Under the pieces are notes generated by a model. It saw only the letters and a program-made list of their open reading frames with translations. It was not told the DNA's origin and made no database searches. From assembly GCA_002390705.1 (NCBI GenBank), contig DGQA01000015.1, forward strand, positions 1 to 29,914: 29,914 nt of DNA, written 5' to 3'. The translations under genes and the position numbers were made by a program. Source of the stretch: Actinobacteria bacterium UBA4426 (GTDB lineage Bacteria; Actinomycetota; Actinomycetes; S36-B12). This document shows positions 16,070-23,251 of this stretch, piece by piece (position 1 is the stretch's first letter; every line of letters begins with the position of its first letter).

Positions 16070-16576
16070 ATGACCGGGATACCTGGTGTGCGTGGGGTTG
16101 ATCACATCGGGATTACTGTGCCCGACTTAGTGCAAGCCCATGAATTTTTTACCGAGGTTCTCGGTTGCGAGTACATGTACAAGCTTGGCCCATTTGACCA
16201 CCCCGAAACGGAATGGATGAGTGAGCACCTCAACGTACATCCACGCGCGGTGATGCGTCAGTTGCATTTTTACCGCCTAGGTGGCCAGGCGATTTTTGAG
16301 ATCTTCGAATTTTCTGCCCCCGACCAGATGGTGACCCACCCAAAGAACAGTGACGTGGGCGGGCACCATGTGGCGCTATACGTGGACGATTTTGACCTAG
16401 CCCTCGACTTCGTGCGTAAACAAGGGTTGCGGGTACTCGGCGAGCCGACCCACAGCAAAAATGCGAGTGAAGGCCAACGCTGGGTCTACTTCTTAAGCCC
16501 TTGGGGCATGCAGTGCGAGTTAGTGTCCTACCCCAATGGAAAAGCATTCGATTACCATCCGGAAAGTTTTGATTAG
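16070..16576 (+). CDS. VOC-fold (glyoxalase/extradiol-dioxygenase-like) protein
   Basis: The 168-residue product has two beta-alpha-beta-beta-beta modules typical of the vicinal oxygen chelate superfamily. Likely metal ligands are His12 (DHIGITVPDL), Glu77 (FEIFEF), His99 or His100 (GHHVALYV) and Glu150 (CELVSYP), so the H/E/H/E set appears complete and the protein is probably a metalloenzyme. I chose the ATG at 16070; GTG codons at 16064 and 16067 and an ATG at 16037, inside the operator, are in frame too. Members include lactoylglutathione lyases, epimerases and dioxygenases. It shares a likely transcript with the GntR regulator 15 bases downstream and a divergent promoter with the E1-E2 genes, so it may act on the substrate or a toxic by-product of that pathway. 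Reaction unknown. Confidence 0.82.
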   Translation: MTGIPGVRGVDHIGITVPDLVQAHEFFTEVLGCEYMYKLGPFDHPETEWMSEHLNVHPRAVMRQLHFYRLGGQAIFEIFEFSAPDQMVTHPKNSDVGGHHVALYVDDFDLALDFVRKQGLRVLGEPTHSKNASEGQRWVYFLSPWGMQCELVSYPNGKAFDYHPESFD

Positions 16577-16591
16577 GGAATTGAGAAACAC

Positions 16592-17263
16592 ATGAAATCG
16601 GCAGCGCCGGAGAAGCCGGCTAGCGAGCGGATCGCGCAGATTCTCGAAACTGAGATCCTTAGTGGAGTAATTGAGCCCGGCACCAGAATTCGACAGGAAG
16701 AAGTCGCCGATCGGTTAGGTTCGAGCCGTCTTCCCGTACGCGAAGCCTTGCGGATGCTTGCAGCGAGCGGGCTGGTGCAACTAGAAACGAATAGGGGAGC
16801 CCGAATCCCGCACTTGGATAAATGCGAAGTGGATGTCCTGTACCGGATGCGCGAGAGGCTTGAGCCTTTGGCATTGTCAGAGAGCATGCCGCACACAACT
16901 GTTGAAATGTTTGACGAGCTCGAGGAAATTCAATCTGAAATCGAAAGCGGAGTAAATGTCTCCGGGTTTCTAGAGTTGGATCGACGGTTCCACCTGTTGA
17001 CTTACTCAAAGTGTCCGACTGAAGACCTTCGAAATTCAGTGGCTCGCCTGTGGAATTCAACAGCGCACTACCGCCGCGCGTTTATGAACGAAGGTGGACC
17101 GCACCGTCAATGGATTGTCAATGCCGAACATCGACTAATTGTCGACGCCATGCAAAGATTCGATGGAAAAGATGGTGAACGCTACCTAGTGGGGCATATC
17201 CGACGAACACGTAAGGAACTGGCAGCGCATCCGGAGCTTTTTATTGAGGACTCACAAAAATAG
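16592..17263 (+). CDS. GntR-family transcriptional regulator, FCD subfamily
   Basis: The 223-residue product has an N-terminal winged helix (about 8-75) with the GntR signature GTRIRQEEVADRLGSSRLPV and REALRMLAASGLV, followed by the all-helical FCD effector domain. The FCD metal-site residues are all present: Asp130 and His134 (ELDRRFHLL), His180 (NAEHRLIV) and His202 (GHIRRTR). Such proteins usually repress a nearby catabolic operon until they bind a carboxylic acid or related metabolite. It follows the VOC gene by 15 bases and faces the E1-E2 genes across the divergent region with two TGGATCCA-core sites, which are its probable operators. Effector unknown; an oxoacid or its precursor is the simplest guess. 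Confidence 0.93.
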   Translation: MKSAAPEKPASERIAQILETEILSGVIEPGTRIRQEEVADRLGSSRLPVREALRMLAASGLVQLETNRGARIPHLDKCEVDVLYRMRERLEPLALSESMPHTTVEMFDELEEIQSEIESGVNVSGFLELDRRFHLLTYSKCPTEDLRNSVARLWNSTAHYRRAFMNEGGPHRQWIVNAEHRLIVDAMQRFDGKDGERYLVGHIRRTRKELAAHPELFIEDSQK

Positions 17264-17312
17264 TCAACTTAAGCAGCGATACCGAAGCGACGAATCGGCC
17301 GTGGGTCGGCGT

Positions 17313-17330
17313 GAGCTTTACGTAAGGCTC
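17313..17330. promoter_or_regulatory. Near-perfect dyad upstream of folD
   Basis: GAGCTTTACGTAAGGCTC is an 18-base dyad with one G-T wobble and eight true pairs, centred on TACGTA. It lies 43 bases upstream of the folD ATG and 49 bases after the GntR stop. It could be an operator for folD or a short terminator stem for the VOC-GntR transcript, though no T tract follows. Confidence 0.35.
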
Positions 17331-17373
17331 TCCCAATGCGCCACATTTACCGCTAGTGCGCCAAGATGATCAC

Positions 17374-18219
17374 ATGATTCTGGACGGCACAGCAACCGCG
17401 GCAGCGGTTAAAACAGAACTCCAGACTCGGGTTGCCGAACTCCAGGCTCAGGGGATTGTTCCCGGGCTTGGCACGGTGCTCGTGGGAGATGACCCCGGCT
17501 CCCATGCCTATGTGGGGGGCAAACACAAGGATTGCGCTGAAGTGGGGATCTCTTCTATTCGGATTGACCTACCGGCTGATTCAACCCAGGCTCAAGTGGA
17601 TGCACGGATTACTGAATTAAATGCCGATCCTGACGTCACCGGATACATCGTGCAACTTCCACTGCCCCAGCACCTTGATTCGCATCGGGTTTTGGAACTC
17701 ATGGATCCGGGAAAAGATGCGGATGGACTGCACCCTATGAACTTGGGGCGACTTGTCTTGGGAATTCCAGGGCCGCTGCCATGTACGCCGGCCGGAATTG
17801 TTGAATTATTGAGGCGCTACGAAGTTCCGATTAATGGCGCTCACGTGGTGGTAGTTGGTCGTGGAATAACCGTTGGCCGTCCACTGGGTCTGCTTCTTAC
17901 CCGCAAGAGTGAGAACGCAACAGTGACCTTGTGTCATACGGGAACGCAGGATCTTTCAGCCGAGCTTAAGCGCGCCGACATCATTGTGGCGGCGGCTGGT
18001 GTCCCCGGAATTGTTAAAGCAGGCGACGTTAAGCCCGGTGCCGCTGTTCTGGATGTGGGGATTACTCGAACGGACTCGGGGTTGGGGGGAGACGTTGCCC
18101 CCGACGTGATTGACGTCGCCGGTTTCCTCGCGCCAATGCCGGGTGGAACCGGACCCATGACCCGGGCCATGTTGTTGGCCAATGTCGTGACGCGCTCCGA
18201 GGAACTAGCCAAAGGCTAA
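17374..18219 (+). CDS. folD: Methylene-tetrahydrofolate dehydrogenase / methenyl-tetrahydrofolate cyclohydrolase
   Basis: The enzyme interconverts 5,10-methylene- and 10-formyl-tetrahydrofolate and so feeds PurN and PurH. The 281-residue product has the substrate site Tyr46 and Lys50 (YVGGK), VQLPLP (93-98), Asp117 in DADGLHP, CTPAGIVELL, and the NADP loop GRGITVGRPLG, plus the end motif PMPGGTGPMTRAML. The ATG at 17374 begins with the usual MILDG; an in-frame GTG at 17356 would add six residues. No strong ribosome site is seen. It is followed seven bases later by a DUF3017 gene, the common actinobacterial arrangement. In many relatives folD follows purH closely; here a 4.7-kb block of other genes lies between. 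Confidence 0.96.
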   Translation: MILDGTATAAAVKTELQTRVAELQAQGIVPGLGTVLVGDDPGSHAYVGGKHKDCAEVGISSIRIDLPADSTQAQVDARITELNADPDVTGYIVQLPLPQHLDSHRVLELMDPGKDADGLHPMNLGRLVLGIPGPLPCTPAGIVELLRRYEVPINGAHVVVVGRGITVGRPLGLLLTRKSENATVTLCHTGTQDLSAELKRADIIVAAAGVPGIVKAGDVKPGAAVLDVGITRTDSGLGGDVAPDVIDVAGFLAPMPGGTGPMTRAMLLANVVTRSEELAKG

Positions 18220-18226
18220 GTATTCA

Positions 18227-18529
18227 ATGGCAAATTCACCTGAAAAAAATGTTCACCGTCTTCCACGGTCGAGGTTTCGCGAATGGCCCATTTCGTTGGT
18301 CTTGCTCGGGATCGCTTTGTCGATGGTTTTCGTGGCGACGGACCATTTCCGGCGTGGCTCATTGGTGCTGGCCGTGAGTGTTGTGTTGGCAACTTTTCTG
18401 CGCCTTTTCCTTCCTGAAAATCAGGCTGGCATGCTCGCAGTGCGCTCCCGAAGCGTGGATGTGGCTGTTTTGGCGGTGCTGAGTGTGGGGTTAGCCATAT
18501 TTGCCCTTTGGGTCCCGGCCCCGAACTAA
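18227..18529 (+). CDS. DUF3017 small membrane protein
   Basis: The 100-residue product has three hydrophobic segments, about 20-38, 42-62 and 78-97, with a conserved-looking pattern: REWPISLVLLG, FRRGSLVLA, LRLFLP, AGMLAVRSRSVDV and a final 'WVP'. This pattern and the location between folD and mdh match the actinobacterial DUF3017 family, whose function is unknown. The start at 18227 is seven bases after the folD stop, so the two are co-transcribed. A candidate stem with six Ts lies 20 bases after its stop. Confidence 0.85.
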   Translation: MANSPEKNVHRLPRSRFREWPISLVLLGIALSMVFVATDHFRRGSLVLAVSVVLATFLRLFLPENQAGMLAVRSRSVDVAVLAVLSVGLAIFALWVPAPN

Positions 18530-18549
18530 AAATGATTCATGCGGGACGG

Positions 18550-18573
18550 TATCTTGACGTCAAGGTATTTTTT
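18550..18573 (+). terminator. Stem-loop with T tract between the DUF3017 gene and mdh, or operator of mdh
   Basis: TATCTTGACGTCAAGGTA (18550-18567) has eight opposed pairs and one wobble around CG, with a perfect 12-base palindrome CTTGACGTCAAG (18553-18564) at its core, and is followed by TTTTTT (18568-18573). As RNA this resembles a short intrinsic terminator for folD-DUF3017. The core also contains TTGACG, a good -35 hexamer, with TATATC 21 bases later, so promoter or operator use is possible. Confidence 0.5.
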
Positions 18574-18603
18574 CAGCTCGTATATCCACGAAGGGGATAA
18601 ATC

Positions 18604-19560
18604 ATGGCTCGCTCTGGCAAAATCTCGGTGATTGGCGCAGGTTTCTACGGCTCAACAACGGCATTGCGTCTCGCAGAATACGACATTTTTGACACCGTTG
18701 TTCTTACCGATGTGGTTGACGGCAAAGCTGAAGGCCTCGCACTTGACATGAACCAGTCACGCTGGATCGAAGGCTTTGAAACGAAACTCGTGGGCCAAAC
18801 AACGGGCATGGACGGCAGTGGTTATGAAGCAATCGCCGGTTCGGAAATCGTGGTAATGACCGCGGGTCTTCCGCGCAAGCCTGGCATGAGCCGGATGGAT
18901 CTGATCGAAACCAACGCAAAGATTATGCGCGGGGTGTGTGAGAATATTGCCAAATTTGCTCCCGACTGCATTGTGATCAATGTCGCCAACCCACTTGATG
19001 AAATGACCGCGTTGGCGCAAATCGTTACCAGGTTCCCCCATAACCGGGTGATCGGTCAAGCAGGAATGCTTGACACCGCACGCTTTTCACATTTTGTTGC
19101 AGAAGAACTCAAAGTCCCGGTTGGATCGGTAACCACTCTGACTCTTGGCTCACATGGTGACACCATGGTGCCGGTTGCCTCAGCCTGCAGTGTGGACGGC
19201 AAGCCACTTCGTGACCTTCTCTCAGAGGAGCAAATTGCAGATCTCGTGGTGCGCACGCGTAATGGTGGAGCCGAAATCGTGGCATTGCTGAAGACCGGAT
19301 CGGCCTATTACGCACCTTCGGCGGCCGCAGCCCGCATGGCTCGCGCAGTCCACGAAGATTCTGGCAAGGTTATGCCCGTCTGTGCATGGGTTGACGGCGA
19401 ATATGGTCTTTCCGGTGCCTACCTCGGTGTCGAAGCCGAGATTGGCAAAGAGGGAATCAAGAACGTTGTTGAAACCCCTTTGACAGATTCTGAGAAAGTT
19501 TTGCTCGTCGAAGCCTACGAAGCGGTCAAGGCTAAGCAAGCCGACGTTTCAGCCCTGTAA
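18604..19560 (+). CDS. mdh: Malate dehydrogenase, lactate-dehydrogenase-like type
   Basis: The enzyme oxidises malate to oxaloacetate with NAD in the TCA cycle. The 318-residue product has GAGFYGS (11-17), Asp36 at the end of beta-2 (NAD), and the substrate loop LPRKPGMSR with Arg91, which selects malate over lactate, and Arg97. Asn129, Asp157, Arg160 and the catalytic His184 (GSHGDTMVP) complete the active site. AAGGGG lies seven bases before the ATG. This is the tetrameric LDH-like form. It is followed 62 bases later by icd, so two TCA enzymes are adjacent. The palindrome at 18553-18564 may regulate it. Confidence 0.95.
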   Translation: MARSGKISVIGAGFYGSTTALRLAEYDIFDTVVLTDVVDGKAEGLALDMNQSRWIEGFETKLVGQTTGMDGSGYEAIAGSEIVVMTAGLPRKPGMSRMDLIETNAKIMRGVCENIAKFAPDCIVINVANPLDEMTALAQIVTRFPHNRVIGQAGMLDTARFSHFVAEELKVPVGSVTTLTLGSHGDTMVPVASACSVDGKPLRDLLSEEQIADLVVRTRNGGAEIVALLKTGSAYYAPSAAAARMARAVHEDSGKVMPVCAWVDGEYGLSGAYLGVEAEIGKEGIKNVVETPLTDSEKVLLVEAYEAVKAKQADVSAL

Positions 19561-19622
19561 CTTCACACCCCCTACATTCACATCGCTACATAGGCAGAGT
19601 CTAGATACAAGGAGCAATACGT

Positions 19623-20840
19623 ATGTCGCAAAAAATCAAGGTTGTAAATCCAGTCGTTGAACTTGACGGTGACGAAATGACCCGAATCATTTGGCATTTT
19701 ATCAAAGCTGAATTGATTGAGAAGTACCTTGACGTTGACCTTAAGTATTACGACTTGTCCATGGAAAACCGTGACGCAACTGACGACCAGGTCACGATCG
19801 ATTCAGCGCATGCGATTCAGAAATACGGCGTAGGCGTGAAGTGCGCAACTATCACACCCGATGAAGCCCGGGTTGAAGAATTCGACCTCTCAAAAATGTG
19901 GAAGTCACCTAACGGCACGATCCGCAATATTTTGGGTGGCGTTATTTTCCGTGAGCCGATCATTATTTCCAACATTCCACGGTTGGTGCCCAGCTGGACA
20001 AAGCCGATCATTATTGGCCGACACGCATTCGGTGACCAGTACAAGGCAACCGACTTCAAAGTTCCCACCGCCGGAACTCTCACCATGACGTTCACCCCAA
20101 CTGACGGCACCGAGCCCATGGAATTCAATATTTTTGACTTCCCCGCCGGTGGAGTTGCAATGGGGATGTACAACCTCGATGAGTCGATCCGTGACTTTGC
20201 ACGGGCTTCCATGCGTTACGGCCTCAACCGTGGCTACCCGGTCTACTTGTCGACAAAGAATACGATTCTTAAGGCCTATGACGGTCAGTTCAAAGACATT
20301 TTCGCGCAAGTTTTTGAAACTGAGTTCAAGGACGAATTTGAGGCAGCCGGTATTACCTATGAACACCGTCTGATTGACGACATGGTGGCTGCCGCAATGA
20401 AATGGGAGGGTGGCTACGTCTGGGCGTGTAAGAACTACGACGGTGACGTCCAGTCCGACACGGTTGCTCAAGGTTTTGGTTCACTAGGCCTGATGACCAG
20501 CGTCCTGATGACCCCGGACGGCAAAACAGTTGAAGCGGAGGCAGCTCACGGAACGGTGACCCGTCATTACCGGCAACACCAGAAGGGCAAGCCGACCTCC
20601 ACTAACCCAATCGCGTCGATTTTCGCGTGGACCCGTGGCCTTGAGCACCGAGGTGTTCTCGACAGCACCCCGGAAGTCAGCGAATTCGCCCGCACCCTCG
20701 AGCGGGTCTGTATTGAAACCGTTGAAGCCGGAGACATGACCAAGGACTTGGCGATGCTGGTCAGCCCCGAGCAAAAGTGGCTTACCACCCAAGATTTCCT
20801 GGGCGCAATTGATGCGCGCTTTCAGGGAGCGATGAAATAA
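19623..20840 (+). CDS. icd: NADP-dependent isocitrate dehydrogenase, eukaryote-like homodimeric type
   Basis: The 405-residue product matches the IDH subfamily that includes mitochondrial and cytosolic human enzymes: SPNGTIRNILGG, the substrate Arg in IIIGRHAFGDQYKATDF, LSTKNTILKAYDG, the metal Asp residues in YEHRLIDDMVAAAMK and NYDGDVQSDTVAQGFGSLG, and the NADP motif EAEAAHGTVTRHY. It makes 2-oxoglutarate and NADPH in the cytosol. AAGGAG sits eight bases upstream of the ATG. It is clearly not the monomeric IDH found in many other actinobacteria. The transcript probably ends at the hairpin at 20870-20895. Full length and intact. Confidence 0.97.
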   Translation: MSQKIKVVNPVVELDGDEMTRIIWHFIKAELIEKYLDVDLKYYDLSMENRDATDDQVTIDSAHAIQKYGVGVKCATITPDEARVEEFDLSKMWKSPNGTIRNILGGVIFREPIIISNIPRLVPSWTKPIIIGRHAFGDQYKATDFKVPTAGTLTMTFTPTDGTEPMEFNIFDFPAGGVAMGMYNLDESIRDFARASMRYGLNRGYPVYLSTKNTILKAYDGQFKDIFAQVFETEFKDEFEAAGITYEHRLIDDMVAAAMKWEGGYVWACKNYDGDVQSDTVAQGFGSLGLMTSVLMTPDGKTVEAEAAHGTVTRHYRQHQKGKPTSTNPIASIFAWTRGLEHRGVLDSTPEVSEFARTLERVCIETVEAGDMTKDLAMLVSPEQKWLTTQDFLGAIDARFQGAMK

Positions 20841-20870
20841 GCAGACTCAAAGTAGGCAGGCGCAAAGTAG
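20841..20870 (+). repeat. Tandem 15-base direct repeat after icd
   Basis: GCAGACTCAAAGTAG (20841-20855) is followed directly by GCAGGCGCAAAGTAG (20856-20870), differing at two positions. It begins immediately after the icd stop codon and leads into a strong hairpin. It looks like a small local duplication in the 3' untranslated region. Confidence 0.7.
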
Positions 20871-20895
20871 GCCAGGACCCACCACACTCCTGGCC
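20870..20895 (+). terminator. Hairpin downstream of icd
   Basis: GGCCAGGA (20870-20877) and TCCTGGCC (20888-20895) are perfect 8-base arms around a 10-base loop. It lies 30 bases after the icd stop and 39 before the next start. No T tract follows, as is often the case for actinobacterial terminators. Confidence 0.6.
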
Positions 20896-20934
20896 CTGGC
20901 TCAACCAGTGGCACTTCAACCTATTGTTAGGTGC

Positions 20935-22245
20935 GTGAGCGAGATCTGGGTAAACCTTGGGGTTGTCTTACTATTTGTGCTCTTTGGTGGATTTTTCTCA
21001 GCGGCGGAGTTGGCTCTTGTCTCAGTGCGTGAAAGCCAGGTCGCGCGTTTGGCTGAAAATTCGAAACGAGGGCGCACTCTTGCTGGCTTGACCAAGGACC
21101 CGAATCGTTTCTTGGCGACAGTTCAGGTGGGGGTGACTCTTGCTGGCTTCATATCCGCGGGTTTCGGCGCGGCGACAATTGCCCCGGAGATCGCTGTTCC
21201 ATTAGAAAACATTGGGCTAAGCGCTGCCGCAGCCAACACCGTTGCCTTTATCGGGATCACGGTGATCATCGCCTACATTTCCCTCGTGCTTGGCGAATTG
21301 GTACCCAAGCGAATTGCCTTACAACGGGTCGAACAGGTTGCACTCTTTGTTGCAGGTCCGATCGAGTTCACTTCCAAAATCACGAGGCCCTTTATCGCGG
21401 CCTTGAGCGGATCAACAAATGTGATCGTTCGGTTATTCGGGATTGATCCTAAAGCAGTTAAAGAGCAGATGAGTGGCGAGGAACTTCGAGACCTGGTCGC
21501 AGCGCATGAGGATCTTAGTGTTGAAGAACGAGAGATGATTGATGATATTTTCGCCGCCGGGGAGCGCGAATTGCGCGAAGTCATGATGCCGCGCACCGAA
21601 GTCTCATTCCTCGATGCATCATTTTCGGTCTCCAAAGCAATTCGATTGATTTCAGACCAACCACATTCCCGCTATCCGGTGATTCGCGGTTCAGCAGATG
21701 AAGTGATTGGCTTCGTGCATATTCGGGACTTACTTGACCCAGATCTTGAAGACCCAAGTATTCAGGTCGGAAAACTCGCCCGTGAAGTGTTGACCTTTCC
21801 GGCCAGTAAAGAAGTGCTCGCCACCCTTAATGAAATGCGGCGACTTCGCGCCCATGTAGCCATGGTCCAGGATGAATACGGCGGTACGGCGGGTCTGGTA
21901 ACCATGGAGGATCTAGTCGAAGAACTAATCGGAGACATTAAAGACGAGTACGACGTTGAAGCTCCCACGCGCGAGCTCAGTCCGATCGGCGAAGTTACCG
22001 TGGACGGGCTGCTCAATCGCGACGACTTCGAAGACCAAACTTCCATTGAGCTTCCCGAGGGTCCATTTGAAACAATCGCGGGTTTTATCGTTTCTCAATT
22101 GGGGCAGTTACCTCAGGTCGGTGACACAGTCGATTTAGGAAGCCATGAATGTGAAGTTATCGAACTTGACGGCCGTCGGGTCGCCAGGGTGCGGGTGGTG
22201 GCCCACGAAATAATTGGTGAGGAACAATACGACCGTGACGTCTAG
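20935..22245 (+). CDS. CNNM/CorC-family transporter (hemolysin C-like)
   Basis: The 436-residue product has an N-terminal CNNM (DUF21) membrane domain at about 1-190, with FSAAELALVS and GELVPKRIALQR, a pair of CBS domains at about 210-340 (MMPRTEVSFLDAS, SRYPVIRG, VAMVQDEYGGTAGLVTMEDLVEELIGDI), and a CorC_HlyC domain at about 345-425. Family members take part in Mg2+/Co2+ export or homeostasis, with the CBS pair sensing nucleotides. I chose the GTG at 20935 (TAGG four bases upstream); the GTG at 20908 would add nine residues. The gene overlaps the start of trpS by 11 bases, so the two are likely co-translated. Confidence 0.9.
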   Translation: MSEIWVNLGVVLLFVLFGGFFSAAELALVSVRESQVARLAENSKRGRTLAGLTKDPNRFLATVQVGVTLAGFISAGFGAATIAPEIAVPLENIGLSAAAANTVAFIGITVIIAYISLVLGELVPKRIALQRVEQVALFVAGPIEFTSKITRPFIAALSGSTNVIVRLFGIDPKAVKEQMSGEELRDLVAAHEDLSVEEREMIDDIFAAGERELREVMMPRTEVSFLDASFSVSKAIRLISDQPHSRYPVIRGSADEVIGFVHIRDLLDPDLEDPSIQVGKLAREVLTFPASKEVLATLNEMRRLRAHVAMVQDEYGGTAGLVTMEDLVEELIGDIKDEYDVEAPTRELSPIGEVTVDGLLNRDDFEDQTSIELPEGPFETIAGFIVSQLGQLPQVGDTVDLGSHECEVIELDGRRVARVRVVAHEIIGEEQYDRDV

Positions 22246-23251
22246 TAGCCAAAAGCCGAGGATTTTTTCTGGCATCCAGCCAACCGCGGACTCGTTCCAT
22301 ATCGGCAACCTCCTGGGCGCCTTACGTGAATGGGTGAAGTTACAAGAGACCCATGATTCTTTCTTCTGCGTGGTGGATCAGCACGCAATCACAATCGATC
22401 AAGATCCTGAGATTCTGCGCAAGCGCACTCTCGTGTCGTTCGCCCAGCTGCTCGCTGTCGGCCTTGACCCAAAAAAATGCACGGTGTTTGCACAAAGTCA
22501 GGTCGCGGCCCACAGCCAGCTGTCCTGGGTGCTTCAGTGCCAAACAGGCTTTGGCGAAGCGAGCCGCATGACCCAATTTAAAGACAAAAGCTCAAAGGCG
22601 GGCAATGATCGTTCAACGGTTGGCCTATTCACTTACCCAATTTTGCAGGCGGCCGATATTTTGCTGTACCAGGCAAATGGAGTACCCGTAGGTGAAGATC
22701 AGCGACAGCACCTTGAATTAACTCGTGACTTGGCACAAAGGTTTAATTCTAAATTTGGAGAGACTTTCGTTGTGCCCGAAGTGTTAGTGGTCAAAGAAAC
22801 TAGTCGGATTGTTGACTTGCAGGACCCGAGTGCGAAAATGAGCAAATCCAGCCCGAGTGGTTGTGTGTTTCTCCTTGATGAAAACAAAACAGCGGAAAAG
22901 AAGATTAAGAGTGCAGTAACCGACTCTGACGCAGTGGTCCGCTTTGACGAGTTAAATAAGCCGGGAGTCTCGAATCTGTTGGCATTACAAAAAGCGATTA
23001 ATAATACGTCAATAGAATCACTCGAGTCCGAATATTCCGGTCGTGGATACGGGGATTTGAAAAAGGAAACTTTTGAAGTCGTTCTTTCAGTTATCGAGCC
23101 AATTCGAACTCGAGTCAATCAACTACTCACTGATCCTGCAGAGCTCGAATCCCTCATGAACAAGGGAGCCCAAAAAGCTCGAGATGCTGCAGAGCCGACG
23201 TTGAATTTGGTCTATGACCGAATTGGGTTTCCGGCTAACCCTCAAGGCTAA
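22235..23251 (+). CDS. trpS: Tryptophanyl-tRNA synthetase
   Basis: The 338-residue product charges tRNA-Trp. The class I signatures are clear: the HIGH motif reads FHIGNLLGA (21-29) and the KMSKS motif is exact at 201-205. Other typical segments are IFSGIQPT, VDQHAIT, TYPILQAADILLY and PVGEDQRQHLELTRDLA. The GTG at 22235 overlaps the preceding gene by 11 bases and has GAGGA eleven bases upstream; longer TTG/GTG alternatives from 22214 are less typical. The 3' end overlaps the convergent carboxypeptidase gene by 17 bases, leaving no room for a terminator between them. Confidence 0.97.
   Translation: MTSSSQKPRIFSGIQPTADSFHIGNLLGALREWVKLQETHDSFFCVVDQHAITIDQDPEILRKRTLVSFAQLLAVGLDPKKCTVFAQSQVAAHSQLSWVLQCQTGFGEASRMTQFKDKSSKAGNDRSTVGLFTYPILQAADILLYQANGVPVGEDQRQHLELTRDLAQRFNSKFGETFVVPEVLVVKETSRIVDLQDPSAKMSKSSPSGCVFLLDENKTAEKKIKSAVTDSDAVVRFDELNKPGVSNLLALQKAINNTSIESLESEYSGRGYGDLKKETFEVVLSVIEPIRTRVNQLLTDPAELESLMNKGAQKARDAAEPTLNLVYDRIGFPANPQG

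Noticed and set aside
19905..20471. 188-codon open frame on the - strand opposite icd
   Set aside because: icd is certain on the + strand and the antisense frame has the composition expected of a shadow.
23235..23251. Frameshift or misassembly at the 17-base overlap of trpS and the carboxypeptidase gene
   Set aside because: Both proteins end with plausible C-termini, and short convergent overlaps are normal in compact genomes.
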